Source: a virus. From it: a stretch of 64,000 nucleotides of DNA. Positions 28,301-34,370 of this stretch are shown in pieces. The DNA is taken from positions 1 to 64,000 of IMG/VR virus record IMGVR_UViG_3300023115_000010. One strand, 5' to 3'. The notes under the pieces were generated by a model. It saw only the letters and a program-made list of their open reading frames with translations, was not told where the DNA came from and ran no database searches. Position 1 is the first letter of the stretch. Each line of letters opens with the position of its first letter. The position numbers were made by a program, and so were the translations under genes.

Positions 28301-31206
28301 CACTAGCTGATGCTCGTATTGCTGTTAGTAACGTAACTCAACACCAAGCAAGTATTACAGGTACTGGTGCACTTAATAGCGGTAGTATCACAACTGGTTT
28401 TGGAAACATCAACATCGGTACAAGCACATTTACTGGTAATGGCAGCGGACTTACAGATTTAAATGCAAGTCAGCTAACATCAGGTACTGTACAAGGTACA
28501 CGCCTAGGCGGTAACCAAACAATGGCAGGTGTAAAAACATTTAGTGATACTAGTGATGCAAGCAATAGTACTAGTGGTGCTGTGCGTGTTGGCGGCGGTT
28601 TAGGTGTTGCTAAAAAGATTTACACAGGATCAGGATTCTACGGTAATGGTGCAAATATTACAGCACTTAATGCAACTAACTTGTCAAGTGGAACTGTAAA
28701 CGATGCTAGATTGCCAACTAGTCAAGCAGGTAAAACATTTACAAGCGATATTACTGTAAATGGTCATAGGATTGGTAGAGGCAATCAAGGCGAAGCAACA
28801 AACTTGGTGTTTGGTGAAGGCGGCAGCATTGGTACGGGTGCACAGTTTAACACAGGTATTGGTGATGCTACATTTGCAGGAGGACTAACAGGTGACAGAA
28901 ATACTGCACTAGGCTACAATGCATTAAACGCTGTAACAACTGTGAGCAACAACACAGCAGTTGGTGCAAATGCAATGGAGCAAAGAACTAATGCAGGTGC
29001 AGGTAACACAGCAATAGGTAAAAGTTCGCAATCAAACAGTACTGCTGGTGATTATAACACTAGTGTTGGTATTGAAGCACTTGAACTTGTAACTGGAGAT
29101 AATAACGTTGCTATTGGTGCATTCACAGGCGATACATTAACAACTGGTAGTAATAACGTTCTTATTGGTTATAACGTTGAAACAGCAGCAAATACTACAA
29201 GTAATGCTATTATTATTGGTAATGCAAGCAACGATTTGTTTAGTGTACCTGGTGTAAACTTGAGCGTAAATACCACAACATTTACATTTAGTGGCACAAC
29301 AGGCTTTAGTGGTGTTGGTACAAACTTGACTGCACTTAATGCAAGCCAACTTACAAGCGGTACTGTACCAGATGGCAGAATTGCTGCTACCAGTATTACA
29401 CAACACCAATCAAGTATTACAGGAACTGGTGCACTTGGAAGCGGGTCTATAACAAGCGGATTTGGAAATATTGATATAGGTACAAGTAACTTGACTGCAA
29501 CCGGTAGTGTAAGTCTTGGTGCTACAAACTTGAATGGCAATGTGATTACAGGTGTTGAAGATATTGCACTTGCTGATAGAATCTACCACACAGGTGATAG
29601 CAACAACTATATTCAGTTCCATGCAACCGATCAATGGCGTGTTGTTACAGCAGGTGTAGAGAGACTAGAAGTAAACAATACTACAACTACCGTTTCTAAT
29701 AACCTAAGTGTTACTGGAAGTATAACAGGTAGTGGTAGTGGTATTACATCTCTTAATGCAGATAATCTTGGATCAGGTACAGTGCCTAACGCAAGAATAA
29801 GTGGAAGTTACACAGGCATTACTGGTACAGGTGCATTAGATGCAGGTAGTATTACCAGCAACTTTGGCGATGTTAATATTGGTACAAACACATTTACTGG
29901 TAATGGTAGTGGACTTACAAGCGTTGATGCTGATACTGTTGATGGTATTCAAGGTGCTAGTTTCTTACGTAGTGATGCAAATGACACTGCAACTGGACAG
30001 ATAACTTTCCAAAGAGACGGAGAAGTATTTAAGATTGTTGCTCCTACAACAAACAACTCTCCTTATATTGGATGGTATCAAGGTACAACAAGACGTGCTT
30101 ACATGCAATATGTAAACGGCGGCACATTAAGATTAGCATCAGATGCTACAGGCGAAAGACTTGATATTGGCAGCGGTATTAATGGTCTTAAGTTTTATGA
30201 CAATGGCACTGCAACAGCACATACTGTTTGGCACTCTGGCAACGATGGATCAGGTTCAGGACTTGATGCTGACACTATAGATGGTATTGATAGTGGGTCG
30301 TTTATACGCAGTGATGCAAATGATACTGCAAGCGGAACTTATGATTATTCAAGCACAAGCGACGATATCATTGATTTTACTGGTAATAGCACAAGCGATA
30401 ATAGAGGTATTGCGTTTAACAGTAGAACAGCATTGAGTGCAGATTTTGATGACGGTTGGTTGCGTATGAATAATGCTAGTGAGTTTACAAACGGTATATA
30501 CACACCAGGTAACTTACGTGCAGACGGTATTATTAGAGTTGATAGCACACGTGGTATTACCAATGTTACCGGTAGTTATGGTACTATACAAACAAGTGGT
30601 TCCGGCGTAAACGGCTGGGAAGGTTACAGCATTGACGGACGCATTGTGTTAATGCACGATGGTAGCTCAAGCACATATCTATATAACGATGTTGATAACG
30701 AGGCACACTTCTTAGCTGTAAGAAACAGTTACTTTAGATTGTATTACAATGGTGGTACTCGACTAACTTGTAACAATACTACTGTTGATGTTTCGGCATC
30801 GTTTACAGCAACAGGCGAAGTAACAGCATATTCATCAGATGAAAGATTGAAAACAAATATTCGTCCTATTGAAAATGCAATTGATAAAGTTAAGCAACTA
30901 CAAGGTGTGCATTATGATTGGATTGATGAAGTAGAAGAACTAGGATTTAATCCAACTATAAAAGTCAACGATGCAGGTGTACTTGCACAACAAGTTCAAA
31001 AAGTATTACCACAAGCAGTTGATTATGCACCGTTTGATAGACTACGTGATGAACAGACTGGTGACGACATTGGAAGTAAATCAGGAGAAGATTACTTAAC
31101 AGTTAAGTATGAAAAGATGGTTCCTCTTTTAATCGAAGCTATAAAAGAACAACAGGAAGAAATAGATCAACTTAAAGAAATGGTCAAGAAGTTGATAGAT
31201 AAATAG
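19387..31206 (+). CDS. Giant fibre/adhesion protein 2 with S74-type intramolecular chaperone (3939 aa)
   Basis: The N-terminus ('MATKIRHKRSAVAGKQPLVS' followed by QLESGELAINTADGKVFL) is a common fibre attachment start. Residues about 155-440 resemble the beta-helix of giant fibre 1. Three Cys repeats follow (about residues 510-860), then a long run of short fibre repeats. Near residues 3160-3290 is a YadA-head-like stretch of NTAxG units (NTALGYNAL, NTAVGANAM, NTAIGKSSQ). The C-terminal ~125 residues start 'YSSDERLKTNIRPIENAI' and end in a coiled coil: this is the peptidase S74 / endosialidase chaperone, which drives trimerisation and cuts itself between Ser and Asp of SSDERL. This is probably the main host-binding fibre. 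It has its own late promoter and leader. Confidence 0.93.
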   Translation: MATKIRHKRSAVAGKQPLVSQLESGELAINTADGKVFLLRDDNTVQDITKRIFENNTEVKVDDAGDSASAEISFTVNDSEKMTITNEGLNIKEALDMENATAITFRELTASGEDGVKIKAPDTLPASYNLTLPLTAGTKGQLLRTDATGQLEFVDSDLFGGNVIYVSADKGDDENDGQTAPVKTLKRACKLASALVYNPDGTLTNKRVNIKVAVGDYTEDNPVIVPDNVVIKGDGLRGCIIRPANANLDMLRVRNACYFGEFTFRDGVDDNFVPLITWDYATTFDDPDATDITDRAEYTNLPNTKPSIVTSPYTQNCSIISFLGGSGAKIDGALVNSPNVPQFAIEAENPAIGAVPEQGKSMVANAYTMLSFGGTGWRLLNDAYAQIVSCFQIFLLNGVYTQSGGYCSITNSATNFGLYALRSSGYSPKAFEFDRAFVTQTGQSEGKQTITMVGLNRTAPVEEFVLRYREPGYKEAYDVLKSKEDQIANDTVTWINAQISSATANIWAGFTYNEEKCRRDVRFLLDAIRYDIMFNSNYRTISSAIKYYNGTSDTVINDQRDQTVEAFTQAKAYTAAALNDATAVTRANALWDEVIDIITNGSSNDVPGEIADTYSYPTPTGGTGNASDSGYANAVTQLLNNKTFIKKEVTAWIADQVAAGTPPFATDFTYNATKCERDTALIIDALVYDLTYGGNLLTRDAAFQYFVGTSAQYGSGEKEETIAAYGRLKDVIGDVILENTVTVSSGNVETQDTSAAAGSAAASTQAQALVQIVVDHLDNDGGEIVRSEPDTTWPNQTLVADSNNALGTEGATNIAQRVTQYINEQIDAGLWYNFTYDQSKCLRDTKLIVNAVAKDTWDTGNRYSRNAGLSYFTANIADSSRSQISGQELQTIKAIQQAATLANTEISGYGQITTEVEDFVQSRFNIVTDIIRDPDTLPDPFDVSSEGDITNDYIPTPTETSFDAATALDVATGIFTIVGHGFTNLQKVVYSANGNTIIGGLDDEQTYYVNIINEDEFTLAYDDGGEFEVTIFSNFSNTGNHIFKSNIIEFFVEEVLSSHTTYQTLELESGAESYNFVPGRAITGSTGANNNSAIVASWIPADRLLVVSIEEVTVGSSTLRIQFDATSTITEDHSGTPNTNIGVNEVSTKRGLSTATFSITATDGSSSVTNTINLPEKQLWFHRPSIVNSSAHTWEYAGSGTDYNALPQNGGNTREEYEQFEELPGRCYSSGTNELGDFKVGDFITAFNRTGNITFRNKVQVDELDALKLSVSDVAIEEISTDVNLGDDEIGGASNNRLSTQLAVRSFLSNRLGGFIDKTVSSAAVPGAIVQLNVNGQLNADLIPATRQFTNTNTKGYRSRLEQIEDIPAVDLKAGDIGTEEYEQVELNLSGTITASDGDTITQPGVTGATAYAKGDFSLSTNILVATIGEAWDKTDDSTGDPWEVSAGNIYVNGVDSGVNITSKGVSSEIIDNYFLRSSNSSQYLILDSDDTYTFTIATITDVSRSGNIATITTSGAHNINVDNNVKVAVDGDSTYNQNGLVLSVPTTTTFTIANTGDDEASKSVTGTANTIVTSADGNAQGAVTELREGIAASVDNANITTGSLYTPTTGSVIYENVSMTSVTGSGTGAKANITVQAGAVTDVDLTRGGTGYVAGDLLGANASDIGGTGSGFQIEISAIEDRAYVDILGGELFVASASSIDFVEDNTAVQNSNDINFDDTISHNFLAGTTGGGGAVNYTDSRVSVTAHGFSNGDPVTYDTLGNVAIGGLLNGNVYYIKVVDDDTFEVYDDFSLNTQITFLSTPANNNHNFTRYTVNLTDNSVVVVGHGFTTGDAIRLVSLEDGSTSNALPTVNGTEIASGARFFVGSVTLNSFTIHALRSDALSSINGLVTNARDIGTNGVGSARVIRNNVQVNAIVNTSSRLIANWNTLAVTNIDAENIISGTISPSRLGASGVANTETALFGNSEYKVVVQTLKKANTTDNPITLTGLNTAGEYYGDPVNIGIANADYDAGGTFSTLGVSRFLQTQFDVNSNGSGEVFIKDGIVDAGTLDGLDSAYFLNPANLTSAVPVDRGGTAITTYAQGDILYAQSSGTLNTLNIGRANTFLKSNGSTPEWGTALDLAEGLDVGSAKLSSSSDALGQVYNTNVTTLELGGDAHNVKIGKSSDTRDITSFALDYEATASQDVVVNLASIALDTSEATANAEKTLVFTDTTGVKYGMTVTGSGSIPANTTVTGVTETEVFLSAETTGTVLTSTEITFTYTPETLGVRAGDSIIISGSNVTNLDGTWPVSGATIDATSFTVRTAANVTAANVVVQGTISKDNTMVIRNRDVIFGSAEASASTSSAVIRGENGLGTNIAGGDITIQGGLSTGNATGGSVIIKTGQTGTSGETLQTSTTRMTIDTEGDVTVTGYTNFSDTSAVKLPVGTTAERPTAAQGQVRYNSTDGQFEGYDGTNWSGLGGVIDVDQDTYIVAETTSGTDNDDLDFYTAGTRRMQVDQDGNFNFGDGLNKVTMAYTTGNTNIAGDVEITGNLTVNGTTTTVDSATLIVEDKNIELGNVATPTDVTADGGGITLKGTTDKTINWVDATDSWTSSENFELASAKAYRINGNNVLTSTTLGTNVVNSSLQQLGTVNTGTWQATVINPTYGGTGVNNGSKTITLGGSFTHTGAHTLGLTTTGNTSVTLPTSGTLARTETGLNQFAATTSAQLASVLSDETGTGAAVFATSPEFTTGIEAASTTMALFDDTATTINFGGSATAIDIGASTGTTSINNNLDVDLDLNVDGGDITTNQTTFNLLNTNATTVNAFGAATAVDIGAATGTTSVNNDLDVDGDLNVDGGDITTNQTSFNLLNTNATTVNFGGGAATINVGAATSTVSFADDISVAGNVGISGTLTIPAIDNVPIGGTTPSTGAFTTLTASGLTTVTNNTSATSTSTGALVITGGLGVGGAVHGASFTGSIAASNIDSGTLADARIAVSNVTQHQASITGTGALNSGSITTGFGNINIGTSTFTGNGSGLTDLNASQLTSGTVQGTRLGGNQTMAGVKTFSDTSDASNSTSGAVRVGGGLGVAKKIYTGSGFYGNGANITALNATNLSSGTVNDARLPTSQAGKTFTSDITVNGHRIGRGNQGEATNLVFGEGGSIGTGAQFNTGIGDATFAGGLTGDRNTALGYNALNAVTTVSNNTAVGANAMEQRTNAGAGNTAIGKSSQSNSTAGDYNTSVGIEALELVTGDNNVAIGAFTGDTLTTGSNNVLIGYNVETAANTTSNAIIIGNASNDLFSVPGVNLSVNTTTFTFSGTTGFSGVGTNLTALNASQLTSGTVPDGRIAATSITQHQSSITGTGALGSGSITSGFGNIDIGTSNLTATGSVSLGATNLNGNVITGVEDIALADRIYHTGDSNNYIQFHATDQWRVVTAGVERLEVNNTTTTVSNNLSVTGSITGSGSGITSLNADNLGSGTVPNARISGSYTGITGTGALDAGSITSNFGDVNIGTNTFTGNGSGLTSVDADTVDGIQGASFLRSDANDTATGQITFQRDGEVFKIVAPTTNNSPYIGWYQGTTRRAYMQYVNGGTLRLASDATGERLDIGSGINGLKFYDNGTATAHTVWHSGNDGSGSGLDADTIDGIDSGSFIRSDANDTASGTYDYSSTSDDIIDFTGNSTSDNRGIAFNSRTALSADFDDGWLRMNNASEFTNGIYTPGNLRADGIIRVDSTRGITNVTGSYGTIQTSGSGVNGWEGYSIDGRIVLMHDGSSSTYLYNDVDNEAHFLAVRNSYFRLYYNGGTRLTCNNTTVDVSASFTATGEVTAYSSDERLKTNIRPIENAIDKVKQLQGVHYDWIDEVEELGFNPTIKVNDAGVLAQQVQKVLPQAVDYAPFDRLRDEQTGDDIGSKSGEDYLTVKYEKMVPLLIEAIKEQQEEIDQLKEMVKKLIDK

Positions 31207-31234
31207 AGTAAGGGCATCAAGCCCTTACTTGTTG
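31207..31234 (+). terminator. Strong hairpin after giant fibre 2
   Basis: AGTAAGGGC-ATCAA-GCCCTTACT (31207-31229) is a perfect 9-bp hairpin directly after the stop codon. The following TTGTTG is only a weak T-tract. It abuts the next promoter. Confidence 0.7.
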
Positions 31235-31260
31235 ACATCTTAGATTCTTTTTGTTAAAAT
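31232..31260 (+). promoter_or_regulatory. Sigma70-type promoter before the propeller protein
   Basis: TTGACA (31232-31237), a 17-bp spacer and TAAAAT (31255-31260) give an almost perfect host-type promoter. The predicted start near 31267 leaves a 17-nt leader with no clear Shine-Dalgarno before ATG 31284. Confidence 0.8.
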
Positions 31261-31283
31261 AAGTAAAATAGGACAATTTATAA

Positions 31284-33302
31284 ATGGCATTACCCCCTAC
31301 CGGCTCTCAAATAACAATGACAGAAGTACGCAACTATTTTGGTGCAAGCGGTACACCTATTGTAATGAGCGTTTTAGGATCATATTTAGGTATTTCAGTT
31401 GGTTCAACTATATTTCTAAGTGCAACATTTGGCGGACTTACAACTAGTGGTAATAACTGGATTGTTTCTTCTTTGGTTCCGGGTGGAGGATTAACAAACA
31501 AACCAGTTCCTTATCTGTACACTGGTACAAGTGCTAGTTACAATGCTCAGTGGGTAGATGGAGGATCAAAACTTGCTGTTGCTTGGCAAAGCAGTTCTGG
31601 TAGCGAAATGACTGCTATTTGGAATATTCCAAATCCATACGATTTAACCAGTTTAGTAGGTGACGGTGTTCCAGACATTTATATAGACGAACCTACTAAC
31701 AAAGGCGCAAATCAAATCGACTTTAACTCCGACGGTACAAAAGTTTTGACACAACATAATACCACATTGGGCTTTGGCATCGAAGGTGCTATTATTAGAA
31801 CTTGTACAACACCGTTTGATACTAGTACTGCTAGTGCAACACCGGATGAAACATTTACAGACCAACAACGAAACTCAGGATATTCTGGAAGAAATGGTAT
31901 TGCTTGGAGAGATGGTGGCTATATGTTCTGTTACATGGGTGAAAAATCTACAGGAGAATGCTCCTGGGAAATCTATAGAACAATGCCAGGGGGAACACCT
32001 TATACATTTGCTGGATTATATGATGGAAGTTTTCCAAATCTAGTAGGATTAGTTGACAATACAAGCACAGCATTTTATAGAGGTGGCTTTGCTGACGATG
32101 GTTTTCATTTTTGGGCATATTACATTGCTGGTAAAACAATGGACATGAAAACTCATAGTGGAACAGCTTGGTTTGACTGGAAACCCAGTACTACTACTAC
32201 ACAAACTGGAGGCCCAGATCTTCCAACATATGGAAGAATTGCACCAGTTGCATTTGCCCCAAATGGAACACAGTTAGTTGCCGGAGGTCCTGGAACCTAC
32301 AATGGATATATAACTGCATACGAACTTAGCACAGCATGGGACTTGTCAACATGGAGTACTAAAACCACAAAACCAAATAGACACAGTGGTGCACATTTAA
32401 GTTTGTGGCATTTTGATGATCAAGCTGAGTTGCAATATACTGGTCTTAATGCTACCAATAACGGTCTTATGGAAGGTGGCGTATGTTGGAATCTAAACGG
32501 AACATCCTTTTTATCTATAATTAATCGTGAATATATTGAACAAGACATGCCTACTGCTTACGACTTTTCAAGTATTAACTCAAGTCAAGCTTCTGGATCT
32601 TGGGCACATACTGCTGCAATGCCTTTTTATTTTAGTTCAAGTACACCTCAAAATGTTATGAGCATGAAAATGCATCCGCAATCAAGTATAGGTATATCAC
32701 AAGTTATTAACTATAATGGTACCTATGTTTTGATGTATAGAAGGTTAAACTCAGCAGGAACTATTGCTAATGGTGTAAGTAATAGTTATGCTAGTAGAAC
32801 CATTGGTAGCACAGTAACTACAGATTTTCAAGTACAACATTTTCAAGCATACAGCCCAACGTATCTACCAACGTATCCATATATCTATCATGCATATTTA
32901 CAATGGAACACTACTGCACAAACACTAGTATTCAGCAGAGGAACAAGCAGCGTAATCAGTAGTCCTAGTGCTGCAAGTTTTTATAGTTCTTTAAACTTGT
33001 CAAATATAACAGGAAAGGCATCTGCGTCATACTTTGCAAGATGTTTTGCTATGTCTCCTGAAGGAGATAAAGTTTGGGTGGCTTATAACGCAAGGTATAC
33101 TCAAACACGTTTAGTTGATAGAGCTATTATTTACGAAATTTCACTTCCAACTCCGTTTCGTAGTAACAGTGCATCAATAACCGGAACATTTACACTTCCA
33201 TGGTACATTAGTGCTGTAACTGGAATGGATGTAAATTCAACAGGAACGGCTATGATATTAAGAGATCAAGCTGGTTATGTTCATAGTTATGAAATACCAT
33301 AA
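31284..33302 (+). CDS. Beta-propeller-like tail/adhesion protein (672 aa)
   Basis: The N-terminal 'MALPPTGSQITMTEVRNYFG' is a frequent start of phage tail adhesins. The rest has spaced strand motifs of propeller type: 'FNSDGTKVLTQH', 'VAFAPNGTQLVAGGPGTYNG', 'AYELSTAWDLSTWSTKTT', 'MSPEGDKVWVAYNARYT' and a final 'GMDVNSTGTAMILRDQAGY'. The xxDGTKV...Y(D/E)LSTxxDLST pattern is that of WD/NHL-like repeats in marine phage adhesins. Aromatic and Trp residues are abundant, as expected for a carbohydrate-binding surface. The family call rests on repeat pattern only. Unlike the other fibres, it is preceded by a host-type promoter rather than a late element. Confidence 0.75.
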   Translation: MALPPTGSQITMTEVRNYFGASGTPIVMSVLGSYLGISVGSTIFLSATFGGLTTSGNNWIVSSLVPGGGLTNKPVPYLYTGTSASYNAQWVDGGSKLAVAWQSSSGSEMTAIWNIPNPYDLTSLVGDGVPDIYIDEPTNKGANQIDFNSDGTKVLTQHNTTLGFGIEGAIIRTCTTPFDTSTASATPDETFTDQQRNSGYSGRNGIAWRDGGYMFCYMGEKSTGECSWEIYRTMPGGTPYTFAGLYDGSFPNLVGLVDNTSTAFYRGGFADDGFHFWAYYIAGKTMDMKTHSGTAWFDWKPSTTTTQTGGPDLPTYGRIAPVAFAPNGTQLVAGGPGTYNGYITAYELSTAWDLSTWSTKTTKPNRHSGAHLSLWHFDDQAELQYTGLNATNNGLMEGGVCWNLNGTSFLSIINREYIEQDMPTAYDFSSINSSQASGSWAHTAAMPFYFSSSTPQNVMSMKMHPQSSIGISQVINYNGTYVLMYRRLNSAGTIANGVSNSYASRTIGSTVTTDFQVQHFQAYSPTYLPTYPYIYHAYLQWNTTAQTLVFSRGTSSVISSPSAASFYSSLNLSNITGKASASYFARCFAMSPEGDKVWVAYNARYTQTRLVDRAIIYEISLPTPFRSNSASITGTFTLPWYISAVTGMDVNSTGTAMILRDQAGYVHSYEIP

Positions 33303-33309
33303 AAATCAC

Positions 33310-33338
33310 TTGACAAAACAAACTTAGTTATATATATT
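33310..33338 (+). promoter_or_regulatory. Sigma70-type promoter before the small gene/GT operon
   Basis: TTGACA (33310-33315), a 17-bp spacer and TATATT (33333-33338). The start would be near 33345, leaving a short leader with the ribosome site GGAGAT before ATG 33361. Confidence 0.8.
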
Positions 33339-33360
33339 ATAACAAATAATGGAGATATAC

Positions 33361-33768
33361 ATGTATTCAAAATACCAAATACTCAATGTTGAACTTTCTA
33401 CGGAGTTTAGCAAATCTAGAAAGCTACTTAAACTAGATTCACTAAACCTAGAAGATGAAGACATTTATAATGAGATTGTAGAATCTATTTTAGGTGGCGA
33501 ATCAGAAGCTGAGGTAAATCATCCTGATCGTGTAGAACAAGACGACAGAACTCATTGGATTAACGTCATTGCACACAAAGCAGCAGCAGACTTATTAACT
33601 TTAGGTAAAGTTCAACCTGAAAATATGGTTGTAATGAGTTCTCTTCCTAGTGAAGATTTTAAAGAAGCAGTTAAGATTGCTGTAGGCAAAGCAAGAGATC
33701 TAAACGAAAGCACTATTGGTGCTGAAAAACAACTTAACTTGGATACTATTTCTGAAGAAATCGTCTAA
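33361..33768 (+). CDS. Small acidic protein, unknown
   Basis: The start is ATG 33361, with GGAGATATAC before it; an in-frame ATG at 33349 lies inside that ribosome site. The 135-aa product is acidic and mostly helical ('KLDSLNLEDEDIYNEIVESI', 'DDRTHWINVIAHKAAADLL', then AVGKARDLNESTIGAEKQL). I do not recognise a family. It is first in an operon of three: its stop overlaps the start of the glycosyltransferase gene (TAATG), which overlaps the giant GT-like gene (ATGA). A linked role is plausible but unproven. Confidence 0.7.
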   Translation: MYSKYQILNVELSTEFSKSRKLLKLDSLNLEDEDIYNEIVESILGGESEAEVNHPDRVEQDDRTHWINVIAHKAAADLLTLGKVQPENMVVMSSLPSEDFKEAVKIAVGKARDLNESTIGAEKQLNLDTISEEIV

Positions 33769-34370
33769 TGAAAGTAGCAATATGTGTGCCTGCACGAGAC
33801 TATGTTCATGCAGGATTTGCACTAAGTTTATCTAATATTTCTTCTTTGTTGACAAAAAATAACATTGATTTTAAAATCTTTATTAACTTAGGTTCGGTTA
33901 TACCTCAGCAAAGAAACACATTAGTAGATCAAGCCTTAGAGTATGATGCTACACATATTATGTGGTTAGATAGTGACATGCATGTACCTTCTGCAACAAT
34001 AAACACTTTATTAGAGCATGATAAAGATATTGTTGCAGCAGCATACAGCACAAGAGTACCGCCATACAATATCACTGCTTGGCCCGATTCAAGCAATCTA
34101 AATGTAAGATTAGATGCACACCAAGGTTTACATAAAATTTGGGCAGTTGCTATGGGCTGTATGTTGGTAAAAACACATGTATATAAATATATTTCTAAAC
34201 CGTATCATCAGTATTTGTACAACGAAGATACAAAAGATTTAAGCGGCGAAGATATTTTTTTCTGTAAAAACGCAAATGACGCTGGATTTGAAATCTATGT
34301 AGATGCAGCTCTAAGTCAAGAAATAGCACATTACGGAACAAAATCATTTAGGTTAAAAGATTTACAATGA
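33768..34370 (+). CDS. GT-A-fold glycosyltransferase, GT2-like
   Basis: The 200-aa product begins 'MKVAICVPARDYVHAGFALS', the first strand of GT-A enzymes. It carries 'QRNTLVDQALEYDATHIMWL' leading to D68-S-D70, the DxD metal and nucleotide-sugar site. It ends with 'GEDIFFCKNANDAGFEIYVD', similar to the acceptor/catalytic ED region of GT2 enzymes. It is shorter than most GT2 proteins but holds the core. It probably transfers a sugar to a phage or host glycan in the cytoplasm; the substrate is unknown. It is tightly coupled to the giant GT-like protein downstream, so joint action is likely. Confidence 0.85.
   Translation: MKVAICVPARDYVHAGFALSLSNISSLLTKNNIDFKIFINLGSVIPQQRNTLVDQALEYDATHIMWLDSDMHVPSATINTLLEHDKDIVAAAYSTRVPPYNITAWPDSSNLNVRLDAHQGLHKIWAVAMGCMLVKTHVYKYISKPYHQYLYNEDTKDLSGEDIFFCKNANDAGFEIYVDAALSQEIAHYGTKSFRLKDLQ

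Noticed and set aside
31198-31205. GATAAATA at the end of giant fibre 2
   Set aside because: It is formed by the last codons GAT AAA TAG, and a strong hairpin follows within 2 bp, so a transcript from it would end at once; a chance match is more likely.
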